Notes under the pieces: generated by a model | The model's database searches: none | Told to the model about the DNA's origin: nothing | Seen by the model: the letters and a program-made list of their open reading frames with translations, nothing else | Assembly: GCA_945881965.1 (NCBI GenBank) | Contig: CAMCVS010000010.1 | Span: 1 to 64,000 of the forward strand | Source: Paracoccus haematequi | Lineage (GTDB): Bacteria > Pseudomonadota > Alphaproteobacteria > Rhodobacterales > Rhodobacteraceae | DNA length: 64,000 nt | Direction: 5' to 3' | Shown: in pieces, positions 25,894 to 39,269 of the stretch | Position numbering within the stretch: position 1 is the stretch's first letter | Layout: each line of letters starts with the position of its first letter | Position numbers and translations under genes: made by a program

Positions 25894-27690
25894 ATGCGCC
25901 AGCCCCTGCGCGACCCCCTTCTTGCCCTGTTCTGCGTGACGCTCTGCGTCGCGGCCCTGCCTGTGGCGGCGCTGGACAGTCTCGATTTCCGTTTCGCCCC
26001 CGGCACGTCTGACGCATTGCAGGCCAGCATCCGCGCGGCGTCGGCGCTGACGCAGGCCAAGGCAGAGAACCGCACCGAACCCGCCGATATCACCGCCGCC
26101 GCGCTGACGGATTACCGTCGCCTGACCGAGGTGCTGTATGATGCAGGGCATTATTCCGGCGTGATCCGCATCGCGCTGGACGGGGACGAAGCCGCGCTGA
26201 TCCCGCCCTTTGCCACGCCCGCCACGGTGCGCGCGGTGACCGTGACGCTGGACCCCGGCCCCGCTTTCCGCTTTGGCGGCGTGGAAATTGCCCCGCTCGC
26301 CCCCGGCACGGTGCTGCCCCCCGGTTTGGCCCCCGGCGATCCGGCGCTGGCGGGGCAATTGTCCGGCGGCGTGACCCAGGCCGTCACAGACTGGCGCGCC
26401 GCGTCCTATGCCAAGGCGGGGGTCAGCGCCGAAACCATCACCGCCGACCACGCCCAACGCCGCCTTGATGCTGTGGTGCGGATCGACCCTGGCCCCCCGG
26501 TGCGCTTTGGCCGCCTGATCGTGACGCCGGGGTCTGCGGTGATCGACAAGCGCATCCGCGCCATTGCGGGCCTGCCTGAAGGCGCGGCGTTCGATCCGAC
26601 CAAGCTGGCGAAATCCGCCGACCGGTTGCGCCGCACCGGCACTTTCCGGTCCGTCGCCCTGACCGAGGCCGAGGGGTTGAACCCCGATGGCAGCATGGAC
26701 ATCACCGCGACGCTCGTGGATGAAACACCCCGCCGCTATGGCGTGGGGGCGGAATTGTCGTCGTTCGAGGGGCTGGCGCTGTCCGGCTTCTGGATGCACC
26801 GCAATGCGTTGGGGCGCGCCGACCGGTTCCGTATCGGCGGCGAGGTGACGGGGCTTGGCGGGCAGACCGGCGGGCCGGACTATGAATTGACCGCGCGCTT
26901 TGACCGCCCCGCCGTCTATGGCCCCGACACCGCGTTCTTTGCCGATTTCAGCCTGAGCGACATCGACGATCCGCTGTTCACGTCGCGCCGTCTGGACGCA
27001 GGCATCGGCGCGTCGCGCCAGATTTCCGACACCCTGACCGGCGAGCTGGAGATCCTTTATACCGCCGCGCGCGCCGAATACCGCACGTTTCGGCGCGATT
27101 TCCAGTATCTGCAATTCCCCGCCAGTCTGATTTGGGACCGCCGCGATGCGATCCTGAACCCGACCAAGGGCAGCTATGCACGCACCACGCTGGCCCCGTT
27201 TGCGGGGCTTGCGGGTACGGAATCAGGTGTGCGCGGGCAGATTGACGCGCGGGCCTATCGCCGCACCTCGGACCGCGTCGTGCTGGCCGCGCGGATGCAG
27301 GGCGGCGCGTTGTGGGGCGCAAGCCTTGACGGGGTGTTGCCGGAATTTCTGTTCTCATCGGGGGGCGGTGGCACCGTGCGCGGCCATCCCTATCAATCGC
27401 TGGGCGTGGCCGCCCCTGGTGGCGGGCGATCGGGCGGGCGGGGTTTTGCCGCGCTATCACTGGAGGCGCGGGTCGATATCACGCCGCGCATCGGGCTGGT
27501 GGGGTTCACCGACATGGGGTTCCTGTCCGCAGACCCGGATTTTTCCGCAGGCGTCACCCATGTCGGCGCGGGGCTTGGCCTGCGCTATGACACGCCGCTG
27601 GGACCGCTGCGGGTCGATATCGCGGGGCCGGTCAGCGGCAGCACCGGCAACGGGGTGCAGGTCTATATCGGCATCGGGCAGGCGTTCTGA
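25894..27690 (+). CDS. tamA: Outer membrane assembly protein TamA (Omp85 family)
   Basis: 598 residues with a signal peptide (to about residue 24), POTRA-type domains (about 25-265) and a C-terminal 16-strand Omp85 barrel. The barrel signature region holds the FFSSGGGGTVRGHPYQS-like LFSSGGGGTVRGHPY segment with VRG, which is the lid-lock motif. The final strand ends GVQVYIGIGQAF, with terminal Phe. It works with TamB in moving autotransporters or lipids to the outer membrane. The tamB start overlaps its stop (TGATG). Confidence 0.92.
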   Translation: MRQPLRDPLLALFCVTLCVAALPVAALDSLDFRFAPGTSDALQASIRAASALTQAKAENRTEPADITAAALTDYRRLTEVLYDAGHYSGVIRIALDGDEAALIPPFATPATVRAVTVTLDPGPAFRFGGVEIAPLAPGTVLPPGLAPGDPALAGQLSGGVTQAVTDWRAASYAKAGVSAETITADHAQRRLDAVVRIDPGPPVRFGRLIVTPGSAVIDKRIRAIAGLPEGAAFDPTKLAKSADRLRRTGTFRSVALTEAEGLNPDGSMDITATLVDETPRRYGVGAELSSFEGLALSGFWMHRNALGRADRFRIGGEVTGLGGQTGGPDYELTARFDRPAVYGPDTAFFADFSLSDIDDPLFTSRRLDAGIGASRQISDTLTGELEILYTAARAEYRTFRRDFQYLQFPASLIWDRRDAILNPTKGSYARTTLAPFAGLAGTESGVRGQIDARAYRRTSDRVVLAARMQGGALWGASLDGVLPEFLFSSGGGGTVRGHPYQSLGVAAPGGGRSGGRGFAALSLEARVDITPRIGLVGFTDMGFLSADPDFSAGVTHVGAGLGLRYDTPLGPLRVDIAGPVSGSTGNGVQVYIGIGQAF

Positions 27691-30600
27691 TGCGCTGGCT
27701 GCTCGCCTTGATACTGGCCCTCGCGCCCATCACAGCCGCAGCGCAATCAGACGCGGATCGCGGCTATATTCAGGGGCTGCTGGAGGACGCGTTTTCCGGC
27801 GAAGGGCGTTCAGTGCGGATCAAGGGCTTTGCCGGGGCCCTGTCGTCGCGCGCCACGATCGACACGCTGACCATCGCGGATGCGGACGGTGTCTGGCTGA
27901 CCGCGCGCGGCGTGGCGATGCAATGGAACCGCGCGGGGCTGTTGGCGGGCCGGGTCGATATCGCAGAACTGACCGCGCAATCGCTGGACATTCCGCGCGC
28001 GCCGCTGCCCGCAGCGGATGCCTTGCCAACACCAGAGGCGCGGCCTTTTGCTCTGCCGGACCTGCCTGTTTCGCTGCGCGTCGGCACCTTGCGGATCGAC
28101 AGCGTGACCTTGGGCGCGGCGCTGTTGGGGCAGGCGGCGCAGGTGCAGTTGACGGGATCGGCCGCCTTGTCGGCAGGCACCGGCGCGGTGGCGCTGGATG
28201 CGACCGAGGCGCGCGGCGGCGCGCTGATCCTTTCCGGGCAGTTTGACAACGCCACGCGGCGGCTGGTGCTGGACCTGTCGCTGCGCGAACCGGCGGGGGG
28301 GATGGTGTCCACCCTGATCGGCCTGCCGGGGGCACCTGCGCTGGACCTGACCCTGCAGGGCGATGCCCCCGTCGAGGATTTCGCGGCGCGGCTGCGGCTG
28401 GCCACGGGCGGCACCGAACGGCTGACGGGCACGGCAACGCTGGCCACGCTGCGCGATCCCACGGACCCGACTGCGCCCCCCGGCTGGCAGTTCGCCGCCA
28501 ATGTGGCGGGCGATGCCGCGTCGCTGTTCGCGCCAGAGTATCGCGCGTTCTTTGGCCCCAACGTGCAACTGTCCACCGCAGGCACCCGCACGGCCACGGG
28601 GGCACTGGTGCTGGACCGGCTGCAACTGACCGCCGATGCGCTGCGGATTTCAGGCACAGCAGCGCTGGACCCGGACGGCTGGCCGCAACGGTTGAACCTG
28701 ACGGCGGATCTTGCGCCTCCTGCGGGTGGATCGGTGTTGTTGCCGTTGGCAGGCGCGGAAACCCGCGTCACAGCGGGGCGGTTCAAGTTGGCCTTTGACG
28801 CGGGCGCGGGCGAGGCGTGGTCGCTGGACGCCGCGCTTGACGGGTTGACCCGCGACGGCAACCGCGTGGACCGGGCGTCCTTGACCGGGGCGGGCCGGAT
28901 CAGCCGCGCGCTGTCACAGATCGAAGGCCAGATCGCGGTCGCAGGCGACGGCATCGCACCGATGGACCCGGCGCTGGCGCAGGCCATCGGCCCTGCGGCG
29001 CGCGCGGAATTGGCCTTCGGCTGGACCAAGGGCGGCGCGCTGGAACTGCGCGACATGCGGGCCGAGGCGGGACCGACGCAGATCGCGGGTGCCGCGACCA
29101 TCGCGGGCGATGTGGAAACCCTGACGGTGACCCCGGACCTGACGCTGCGCGCGGGCGATCTGACGCGCTTTGCCGCGCTGGCGGATGTGCCGCTGCGCGG
29201 GCGGGCAGAATTGCGCGTGACCGGCCCGATCCAGCCGCTGACGGGTGCCTTCGATCTGACGCTGGCGGGGCAGACGCAGGATATCGGGATCAGTGAGCCG
29301 CGACTGGACGCGCTATTGCGCGGGCGGGGCGATCTGACGGCGCGGGTGGTGCGGGACGCGGGCGGGCTGGCGCTGCCGCAGATGACGATTGCCACCGATG
29401 CGGCGCGGATCACGGCAGCGGGGCGGCTGGAAACAGGTGGCGGCGATCTGACGGCGGCGGTGCAACTGACCGATATGGGTCAGGTGGTGGCGGGCCTGTC
29501 CGGGCCGGCGGCGGTGCAGGTCACGGCACAGGGGCGCGCGGGCGTCTGGACCGTGACCGGCGACGGCACAGGCCCAAGCCTGACAGCGCGCGCAACCCTG
29601 CGGCAGACAGGCGGCAGCAGCGACCTGAGTTTCGACGCGCAACTGGCCGATCTGGGCCGGTTTGCCCCGGATTTTCCGGGGGCGGCCAGCGCACGTGGCA
29701 CCGCGCGCAGCAGCAATGGCGTGACTTGGACGGTTGCCACCGCCGTCACCGGGCCGGGCGGCATCAGCGCCGATGTCACCGGTAGTGCAACTGCGGCGCG
29801 GCTGGATTTGCGGGCGACAGGCGCGGCCCCGCTGGCGCTGATGAACCCGGCGCTGCGGCCGCGCGTGGTGTCTGGCACGGCGCAATTCGATCTGGCGCTG
29901 GTGGGGCCTGCCGCGCTGTCGTCCTTGTCCGGCACGGTGACGACAGATAACGCGGGGCTGGCCCTGCCGGGGGAACGGCTTGCCTTTACCCCGATCCGCG
30001 CCACCGCGCGCATCGCGGCAGGGCGCGCCGAGATCACCGCGACGGCCCCGTCCACCACGGGCGGCACTCTGATCATCAACGGACCCGTCGCGCTCAACGC
30101 GCCGTTTGACGCCAATATCACGGTCGAGGTCGGCGGCCTGCGGTTATCGGACCCGACGCTGTATCAATCGCGCGCCTTCGGGCAGGTCACGCTGCGCGGC
30201 CCGCTGGCCGGGGGCGCGGTGATCGCGGGCGATCTGACGTTGGACAACACCGAACTGCGCATCCCGTCGGGCGGCGGCACGTCTTACGGCGGGCTGCCCG
30301 GTCTGCGCCACATCAACGAACCCACCGAAGTGCGCCGCACCCGGTCCTTTGCGGGGTTGCTGGCCAGCGATGCACCCGCCAACACCACCCCGCAGCAGGC
30401 GTTTCCGGTCGATCTGATCCTGCGGGTGCCGTCGCGCCTGTTCGTGCGCGGACGCGGGCTTGATGCCGAACTGGCGGGCACCGTACGGCTGCGCGGCACC
30501 ACGGCGGCGCTGATCCCGGATGGGCGGTTCGACATGATCCGGGGCCGCATCGACGTGCTGGGCCAGAGGCTGAACCTGACGCAAGGATCGCTGCAATTGC

Positions 30601-31091
30601 GCGGCAGTTTTGACCCCTATCTCAGCTTCACCGCCGAAACCGCCACATCCGGGGCCGAAGTGCGCATCATCCTTGAGGGATTGGCGTCTGCGCCCGCACT
30701 GCGGCTGGAAAGCAGCCCCGCCCTGCCCGAGGACGAGGTGCTGGCGCTGTTGCTGTTCGGGCGCGAGGTGGCGGCGATTTCGCCGTTTCAGGCGGTGCGG
30801 CTGGCGCTGGCGATCCGCACCTTGACAGGCGGCGGCGACGGGTTTGCGGGCAGCATCCGCAAGGGTCTGCGGCTGGATGATCTGGACCTGCGCACCAAGG
30901 ACGACGGCACCACCGAGGCGCGCGTCGGAGCCTATCTGTCGGAACGGCTGTATTCTGATGTCACCTCGGACAGCGACGGGCGCAGCGAGATCAACCTGAA
31001 CCTGCGGCTGTCGCCATCCCTGACCCTGCGCGGCAGCGCGGCCTCGGACGGGGACACCGGCGTCGGGGTGTTTTTCGAACGCGATTACTGA
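27690..31091 (+). CDS. tamB: Translocation and assembly module TamB
   Basis: 1133 residues, typical TamB size. A single N-terminal signal anchor (MRWLLALILALAPITAAA) is followed by a long run of repeating beta segments rich in Ala, Gly, Thr and Leu that form the hydrophobic groove. The C-terminal DUF490 domain is well conserved (GRGLDAELAGTVRLRG, IRGRIDVLGQRLNL, LPEDEVLALLLFGR) and ends GVGVFFERDY. It spans the periplasm from the inner membrane to TamA and is involved in lipid or protein transfer to the outer membrane. Its last 7 bases overlap the opposing phosphatase gene. Confidence 0.93.
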   Translation: MRWLLALILALAPITAAAQSDADRGYIQGLLEDAFSGEGRSVRIKGFAGALSSRATIDTLTIADADGVWLTARGVAMQWNRAGLLAGRVDIAELTAQSLDIPRAPLPAADALPTPEARPFALPDLPVSLRVGTLRIDSVTLGAALLGQAAQVQLTGSAALSAGTGAVALDATEARGGALILSGQFDNATRRLVLDLSLREPAGGMVSTLIGLPGAPALDLTLQGDAPVEDFAARLRLATGGTERLTGTATLATLRDPTDPTAPPGWQFAANVAGDAASLFAPEYRAFFGPNVQLSTAGTRTATGALVLDRLQLTADALRISGTAALDPDGWPQRLNLTADLAPPAGGSVLLPLAGAETRVTAGRFKLAFDAGAGEAWSLDAALDGLTRDGNRVDRASLTGAGRISRALSQIEGQIAVAGDGIAPMDPALAQAIGPAARAELAFGWTKGGALELRDMRAEAGPTQIAGAATIAGDVETLTVTPDLTLRAGDLTRFAALADVPLRGRAELRVTGPIQPLTGAFDLTLAGQTQDIGISEPRLDALLRGRGDLTARVVRDAGGLALPQMTIATDAARITAAGRLETGGGDLTAAVQLTDMGQVVAGLSGPAAVQVTAQGRAGVWTVTGDGTGPSLTARATLRQTGGSSDLSFDAQLADLGRFAPDFPGAASARGTARSSNGVTWTVATAVTGPGGISADVTGSATAARLDLRATGAAPLALMNPALRPRVVSGTAQFDLALVGPAALSSLSGTVTTDNAGLALPGERLAFTPIRATARIAAGRAEITATAPSTTGGTLIINGPVALNAPFDANITVEVGGLRLSDPTLYQSRAFGQVTLRGPLAGGAVIAGDLTLDNTELRIPSGGGTSYGGLPGLRHINEPTEVRRTRSFAGLLASDAPANTTPQQAFPVDLILRVPSRLFVRGRGLDAELAGTVRLRGTTAALIPDGRFDMIRGRIDVLGQRLNLTQGSLQLRGSFDPYLSFTAETATSGAEVRIILEGLASAPALRLESSPALPEDEVLALLLFGREVAAISPFQAVRLALAIRTLTGGGDGFAGSIRKGLRLDDLDLRTKDDGTTEARVGAYLSERLYSDVTSDSDGRSEINLNLRLSPSLTLRGSAASDGDTGVGVFFERDY

Positions 31092-31825
31092 ACGGGCGGC
31101 GCGAAGGGCCCGATCAGATGCGCAGGCGGCGGGGCGGCGCGGCGCCATACGGGGCGGGATTCAAATTCGGCCTGAATCGCATCGGCGTCATATTCCGTGC
31201 GCACCCAATCCTCGAACCCGATGGCCCCCTTGGCCAGCCGCGCGGCATAGATATCAAGGATCAGGTCCAGCACCCCGGTCTTGAACCAGCGGAAATGGAT
31301 GAACCGGGTGGACAGCATCGCGCGCGCCTCGGACAGCGGGCGGTTCTCGATAGCCATCAGATAGATCGCACTGGCCAGCCCGGCCCGGTCCGCGCCAGAT
31401 TTGCAATGGATCAGGAACGGGCGTGGCATGGCGCGGAACCGGTCGATCAGGTCAAGGATCGCCTCGGATGACGGCGCGCGCGACGCCTTGAACGGCATCG
31501 CCAGCAGAGTGATCCCCGCCGCGTCACAGCTTTCCTGTTCGAACAGATAATACGGGTTCTTCGACGGCCCGCGCAGGTTCAGGATGGTGCGGATGCCCGC
31601 CGCCTTGATCTGGGCAAAGCGCGCGGCGGTGGGTTGGTTCGACCGCCAGACACCGGGCGCAACCGGCACCATGTTGGACCAGATCAGCCGGAACACCTCG
31701 TGGTCAAACCACAGCATATAGTTCTGCGCACGGCGGCGGTTTTCGGGCGTGTCGATGTTTTCCACCGCCAGCCGCTGTGCGACCCCGCGTTCCCATTTGT
31801 TCAGTCGATCAAACAATCCGGCCAT
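31085..31825 (-). CDS. Tyrosine-phosphatase-like (dual-specificity fold) protein
   Basis: 246 residues. The active-site loop is LIHCKSGADRAGLAS with Cys141 and Arg147 in the CX5R pattern; the upstream loop is TILNLRGPSKN. The N-terminal 50 residues are an extra helical region (MAGLFDRLNKWERGVAQRL). The family includes phosphoinositide/lipid and protein phosphatases. In roseobacters it is often annotated as a tyrosine protein phosphatase of unknown target. It lies tail to tail with tamB and 57 bases upstream of lpd's end on the same strand. The true substrate is unknown. Confidence 0.82.
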   Translation of the reverse strand: MAGLFDRLNKWERGVAQRLAVENIDTPENRRRAQNYMLWFDHEVFRLIWSNMVPVAPGVWRSNQPTAARFAQIKAAGIRTILNLRGPSKNPYYLFEQESCDAAGITLLAMPFKASRAPSSEAILDLIDRFRAMPRPFLIHCKSGADRAGLASAIYLMAIENRPLSEARAMLSTRFIHFRWFKTGVLDLILDIYAARLAKGAIGFEDWVRTEYDADAIQAEFESRPVWRRAAPPPAHLIGPFAPPVQ

Positions 31826-31882
31826 ATGCCCCCGCTTTCGCCCCGCACATAACGACCGGACCGCCGCGCCGCAACCCGTGCC

Positions 31883-33268
31883 TCAGGCGTGGATCGCGCC
31901 GTCGCCACAGGCAAGCGCGGCCTCGCGCACCGCCTCGGACACGGTGGGATGCGCGTGACAGGTCATCGCCAGATCCTGCGCCGACGCGCCAAACTCCATC
32001 GCCACGCAGACCTCATGGATCAGATCGCCCGCCTGCGGCCCGACGATGTGGCAACCGAGGATGCGGTCGGTGTCCTTGTCCGCGAGGATCTTCACGAACC
32101 CGTCACCGGCGAATTGCGCCTTGGCACGGCCATTGCCCATGAAGCTGAACTTGCCGACCTTGTAATTCCGGCCCTGCTCTTTCAGTTGCTCTTCGGTCGC
32201 GCCGACGTTCGCAACCTCGGGATGGGTATAGATCACGCCGGGGATCACGCCGTAATTCACATGGCCATGCTTGCCCGCGATGACCTCGGCCACCGCCATG
32301 CCCTCGTCCTCGGCCTTGTGCGCCAGCATCGGACCGGCAATCGCGTCACCGATGGCATAAAGCCCCTTGAGGCTGGTCTGCCAATGCGCGTCGGTTGTCA
32401 CCTGTCCGCGCGGGGTCATCTGCACGCCAAGGCCCTCAAGGCCCAGACCCGACGTGAACGCCCGCCGCCCCGTCGCCACCAGCACGATATCCGCGGCCAG
32501 CGCGTGGTCACTGTCATCCTTGCGCAGCTTGTAGCGCACCGTGGCACCTGCCTCTGTGCGATCCGCGCCCTGCACCGCCGCGCCCATGACAAAGGTCATG
32601 CCCTGCTTTTCCAGCATCCGCTTGAAGGTTTTCTGCACCTCGCCGTCCATGCCGGGGGTGATCGCGTCCAGATATTCGATCACCGTCACCTTGGCCCCCA
32701 GCCGGGCATAGACCGACCCCAGTTCAAGCCCGATCACGCCCGCGCCGATCACCGCGACAGAGGCCGGGATGGCGCCCAGTTCCAAAGCGCCGGTCGAGGT
32801 GACGATGACCTGTTCATCCACCGTGACCCCCGGCAGCACAGACGCCTCTGATCCGGTGGCGATCACAATGGCTTTGGCGGCGTGAACCTCTGCGCCCACC
32901 CGCACCTGTCCGGGGGCCGGGATCGACGCCCAACCCTTGATCCAGTCCACCTTGTTCTTCTTGAACAGAAACTCGATGCCCTTGGTGTTCTGCGCCACGA
33001 CGTCGTTCTTATAGGCCTGCATCTGCGGCCAATCGACGGTCACCGCTGCGTTCAGCCCCATCTTGGCGAAATTCTCGTGGCTTTCATGCAGCATGTGCGA
33101 GGCATGCAGCAGCGCCTTGGACGGGATGCAGCCGATGTTCAGGCAGGTGCCGCCCAGCGTGGCGCGCCCCTCGACCACGGCCACCGTCAGGCCCAGTTGC
33201 GCGCAGCGGATCGCGCACACATAGCCGCCGGGGCCGGCGCCAATCACGATGACATCATAGCTGGACAT
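31883..33268 (-). CDS. lpdA: Dihydrolipoyl dehydrogenase (E3)
   Basis: 461 residues. FAD motif [19 protein letters not shown]; redox disulfide [13 protein letters not shown] (Cys42, Cys47); NAD motif [20 protein letters not shown]; the C-terminal base pair [12 protein letters not shown]. It reoxidises the lipoyl groups of the 2-oxoglutarate dehydrogenase complex, whose E1 and E2 genes lie upstream on the same strand. ATG 33268 is preceded by AAGGAAC; a TTG at 33289 is rejected. It is separated from odhB by a glycosyltransferase and a MAPEG gene. Confidence 0.95.
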   Translation of the reverse strand: MSSYDVIVIGAGPGGYVCAIRCAQLGLTVAVVEGRATLGGTCLNIGCIPSKALLHASHMLHESHENFAKMGLNAAVTVDWPQMQAYKNDVVAQNTKGIEFLFKKNKVDWIKGWASIPAPGQVRVGAEVHAAKAIVIATGSEASVLPGVTVDEQVIVTSTGALELGAIPASVAVIGAGVIGLELGSVYARLGAKVTVIEYLDAITPGMDGEVQKTFKRMLEKQGMTFVMGAAVQGADRTEAGATVRYKLRKDDSDHALAADIVLVATGRRAFTSGLGLEGLGVQMTPRGQVTTDAHWQTSLKGLYAIGDAIAGPMLAHKAEDEGMAVAEVIAGKHGHVNYGVIPGVIYTHPEVANVGATEEQLKEQGRNYKVGKFSFMGNGRAKAQFAGDGFVKILADKDTDRILGCHIVGPQAGDLIHEVCVAMEFGASAQDLAMTCHAHPTVSEAVREAALACGDGAIHA

Positions 33269-33298
33269 GGGATGTTCCTTCTGGTGCAAAGCGGCCGC

Positions 33299-33691
33299 TC
33301 AGGCGAGCAGCGCGTGGATTAACATGGTAATGGTGGCGACAAGGCCGAAGCTCCAGATCACCGACCGCCAGGGCGTCCACCCCAGCATATAGGCAGGCAC
33401 ATAGAGCACACGGGCAATCAGATAGACCATCGCGGCCAACGCCGTGGTGCTGTCAGCGGTGTCGGACAGAGTGACCACCATCACGGCGATGCCGAACAGG
33501 ATCAGACCTTCGAAATGGTTGTTCAAGGCGCGTTGCGCGCGCCCCGCAGCCCCGGTCAACAGGCGCGGCTCGTCGCGGGCGCCCATCGCATAGGTCGGGC
33601 CGACCTGCCGCTGCGCCAGCACGGAATAAAGCGCAAACTGGCCCACCTGCAACAGCGCGGCCAAGGCCAGTGCGGTCAGTTCAGCGGTCAT
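33299..33691 (-). CDS. MAPEG family membrane protein
   Basis: 130 residues with four predicted membrane helices. The family signature region NNHFEGLILFGIAVMVV follows the Arg/Glu-rich loop ARDEPRLLTGAAGRAQRA. MAPEG proteins include eicosanoid/glutathione-related enzymes in eukaryotes; bacterial members are mostly uncharacterised. It overlaps the stop of the glycosyltransferase gene by ATGA and precedes lpd by 30 bases, so it lies within the transcription unit of the oxoglutarate dehydrogenase genes. Confidence 0.87.
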   Translation of the reverse strand: MTAELTALALAALLQVGQFALYSVLAQRQVGPTYAMGARDEPRLLTGAAGRAQRALNNHFEGLILFGIAVMVVTLSDTADSTTALAAMVYLIARVLYVPAYMLGWTPWRSVIWSFGLVATITMLIHALLA

Positions 33692-34647
33692 GCGGTGGCT
33701 CCTTTGGTCCAGCGGCGGCGGGTGGCGGCGGTCAACACGGCATTGCGGCGCAGGGTAAACCAGTGCTGACAGGCGCGTTCCAGTCTGGCGGTTTCCGCAT
33801 CGGCGCGCAATGCGGCAAGCCGGTCGTGCAGCGCGGGCAGATGCGGGGCCATGCGGTGGTCCACCACATCATTGCGGTTGGCGGTGCGGTGCCATTTCGA
33901 CCCGACATGGTATTTGCCGCCGCCCGTCTTGCCCTGCCCGTCGCCACGGTCGTTCTTCATCAGGAACACATCCTCGGACCGGACGGCATAATGGTGCAGC
34001 CGCGCGCGTTGCGTGGCGCAAGCGATATCCTGCGGGCGAAACCGGCTGGAGCGTGCCTGATAGAGCGAGGCATTGGACAGCGCCGCCCCATCCGGCGTCA
34101 TCACCACCGGGTCAGGGACGGTGGGGTCCAGCGGGTTGTGATCGGTGGCGCGGGCAAAGCTGGCGACACGGAACAGGCATTTGAACTTGGTCACGCCGGG
34201 TTCGGGGGCGGGTTCCGCGCGCGTATTGCGTTCGGTGACCAGATCGCCGGGGGTCCAGTCGGTGACACCGCTGTCGCCAAACATCCGCCACGGGATCGGC
34301 ACCACATCGGCCCCTGCGGTGCGCGCCATCAGGTCGGCCAATGTGCCCTCCAGCAGCAGAAACTCATCGCTGTCGATGTGCAGCACATGGCTCAGGCCCC
34401 GTTCGCGGCAGAACCGCAGCACATGATCCATCCCCGCATCCTGCGGCGCGGCTCCTGGCGGCACCGCCTGCACGATATGAGTCACGATGCCCCGCGCCGC
34501 CAGGCGGTCCAGCAGGGTGTCCGACCCGTCGGTGCAGGCGTTCGTCACCACGATGATGCGGCCGAACCCCAGCCCCATGTGATGCGCCAGCCATTCCAGC
34601 AGGAAAACGCCTTCGTTGCGCATGCAGGATGCGAGGGCAAGGGTCAT
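33688..34647 (-). CDS. Glycosyltransferase family 2-like protein
   Basis: 319 residues. It begins TLALASCMRNEGVFLLEWL, with the CMRNE signature of the GT2/GT92-like 'DUF23' proteins of roseobacters, followed by IIVVTNACTDGSDTLLDRL and the DxD-type metal motif HIDSDEFLLLEG. The C-terminal third is Arg-rich without membrane spans. It probably adds sugar to a surface polysaccharide or lipid, but its acceptor is unknown. The ATG at 34647 gives the usual N-terminus; a longer frame to 34695 runs into a repeat hairpin. Confidence 0.78.
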   Translation of the reverse strand: MTLALASCMRNEGVFLLEWLAHHMGLGFGRIIVVTNACTDGSDTLLDRLAARGIVTHIVQAVPPGAAPQDAGMDHVLRFCRERGLSHVLHIDSDEFLLLEGTLADLMARTAGADVVPIPWRMFGDSGVTDWTPGDLVTERNTRAEPAPEPGVTKFKCLFRVASFARATDHNPLDPTVPDPVVMTPDGAALSNASLYQARSSRFRPQDIACATQRARLHHYAVRSEDVFLMKNDRGDGQGKTGGGKYHVGSKWHRTANRNDVVDHRMAPHLPALHDRLAALRADAETARLERACQHWFTLRRNAVLTAATRRRWTKGATA

Positions 34648-34674
34648 CGGCGCACCATTGGTCGGCCATCGGTA

Positions 34675-34701
34675 AGGATGGGTGAAATCACCCATCCTAC
34701 G
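34675..34701. repeat. Dispersed hairpin repeat, copy 1
   Basis: An 11-bp perfect inverted repeat AGGATGGGTGA / TCACCCATCCT with two loop bases, followed by ACG. It sits between the end of odhB and the glycosyltransferase start. Similar CCTACG-tailed hairpins occur at 43748 and 46916. It may be a REP-like element, and can also act as a partial terminator. Confidence 0.6.
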
Positions 34702-36222
34702 TCACAAATCCATCAGCAACCGGCGCGGGTCTTCCAGCGCCTCTTTGACGCGCACAAGGAACGTCACCGCGCCCTTGCCGTCCACGATGCGGTGATCATA
34801 GGACAGCGCCAGATACATCATCGGGCGGATCACGATCTGCCCCGCCACCACGACGGGGCGATCCTGGATCTTGTGCATGCCAAGGATCCCCGATTGCGGC
34901 GGGTTCAGAATGGGCGAGGACATCAGCGAGCCATAGACGCCGCCGTTCGAAATCGTGAACGACCCGCCCTGCATTTCGGCCATGCTCAGCTTGCCGTCAC
35001 GCGCGCGCAGGCCCAGTTCGGCGATTTTCTTTTCAATCGCGGCAAAGCCCATCTGGTCGGCGTCGCGCAGCACCGGCACCACCAGACCCGACGGCGTGCC
35101 GACGGCCACGCCCATGTGGACGTAGTTCTTGTACACCACATCGGTGCCGTCGATTTCGGCGTTGACCTCGGGCACTTCGCGCAGCGCATGGCAGCAGGCC
35201 TTGACGAAGAACGACATGAAGCCCAGCTTGACCTTGTGCTTCTTTTCGAACAGATCTTTGTATTCGTTGCGTAATTCCATGATGCCGGACATGTCCACCT
35301 CGTTATAGGTGGTCAGCATGGCGGCCATGTTCTGCGCGTCTTTCAAACGGCGCGCGATGGTCTGGCGCAGGCGGGTCATCTTGACGCGCTCTTCGCGGGC
35401 GGCATCCTCGGCGGCGACGGGGCCGCGCGGGATTGCGGCGGGAGCGGGCGCAGCAGCCACGGCGGCGGGCGCGGCAGACAGCGCGCGCGCCACGTCATCC
35501 TTCATGATGCGGCCATCGCGGCCCGTGCCGGTGACGGCATCGCGCGGCAACCCGGCCTCGGCCATCGCCTTTTTCGCGGCGGGGGCGTCTTCGATATCTT
35601 TGGTGGCAGGGGCAGCAACCTGCGCAGCGGGAGCAACCTCGGCCTTGGCCACGGGCGCAGCACCACCCGCAGAAATCACCGCAAGCTGCGCCTTGGCGTC
35701 AACGGTCGCGCCTTCGGCGGCGAGGATTTCCACCAACACGCCAGCGGCGGGCGCGGGCACCTCGACCGATACCTTGTCGGTTTCCAGTTCGCACAGCATC
35801 TCGTCCTGCGCGACGGTGTCGCCCACCTTCTTGAACCAGGTCGAAACGGTCGCCTCGGACACGCTTTCACCCAGGGCGGGCACCATCACCTTAACCGTCT
35901 CAACCTTTGTGTCAGCCATGTCGGCCCCCTTGTTGTCTGCCTTGACGTTTGTCTTGGCGGCATTTTCCGTTGCAGGCGCCGCAGCCCCCGCGTCAATCGT
36001 GGCCAGCAGCGCGTTTGCGCCGACCGTTTCGCCCTCGCGCACCAACAGCGCACCCAGCACCCCCGCCACCGGCGCGGGCACCTCGACGGTCACCTTGTCG
36101 GTTTCCAGCTCGCACAGCATGTCATCGACGGCCACCCGATCGCCCGGTTTCTTGAACCAGGTTGCAATCGTCGCCTCGGTGACGCTTTCGCCCAGAACGG
36201 GCACCCGGACTTCGACGGCCAT
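34702..36222 (-). CDS. odhB: 2-oxoglutarate dehydrogenase E2, dihydrolipoyl succinyltransferase
   Basis: 506 residues. Two lipoyl domains: the first with Lys43 and the second with Lys150, both in ELETDKV(T/S)VEVPAP. The peripheral-subunit-binding domain lies around residues 215-250 ([19 protein letters not shown]), and a catalytic domain with the [10 protein letters not shown] active-site motif follows. Escherichia coli SucB has one lipoyl domain; the second here begins at an internal [11 protein letters not shown], as if a whole N-terminus had been duplicated. ATG 36222 follows GGAAAGGTGTGACC. It lies 2 bases after sucA. Confidence 0.95.
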   Translation of the reverse strand: MAVEVRVPVLGESVTEATIATWFKKPGDRVAVDDMLCELETDKVTVEVPAPVAGVLGALLVREGETVGANALLATIDAGAAAPATENAAKTNVKADNKGADMADTKVETVKVMVPALGESVSEATVSTWFKKVGDTVAQDEMLCELETDKVSVEVPAPAAGVLVEILAAEGATVDAKAQLAVISAGGAAPVAKAEVAPAAQVAAPATKDIEDAPAAKKAMAEAGLPRDAVTGTGRDGRIMKDDVARALSAAPAAVAAAPAPAAIPRGPVAAEDAAREERVKMTRLRQTIARRLKDAQNMAAMLTTYNEVDMSGIMELRNEYKDLFEKKHKVKLGFMSFFVKACCHALREVPEVNAEIDGTDVVYKNYVHMGVAVGTPSGLVVPVLRDADQMGFAAIEKKIAELGLRARDGKLSMAEMQGGSFTISNGGVYGSLMSSPILNPPQSGILGMHKIQDRPVVVAGQIVIRPMMYLALSYDHRIVDGKGAVTFLVRVKEALEDPRRLLMDL

Positions 36223-36224
36223 GG

Positions 36225-39194
<2,970 letters not shown>

Positions 39195-39269
39195 CTGCGA
39201 TGTCCTTTGCGGGCCGCTGTCCGGCCATGGTCGTCAGCGGGGGCGCGACCATACGCACCCCCGATAGAG

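Noticed and set aside
33670-35274. A 534-codon plus-strand frame opposite the glycosyltransferase and odhB
   Set aside because: Shadow frame, composition typical of antisense translation.
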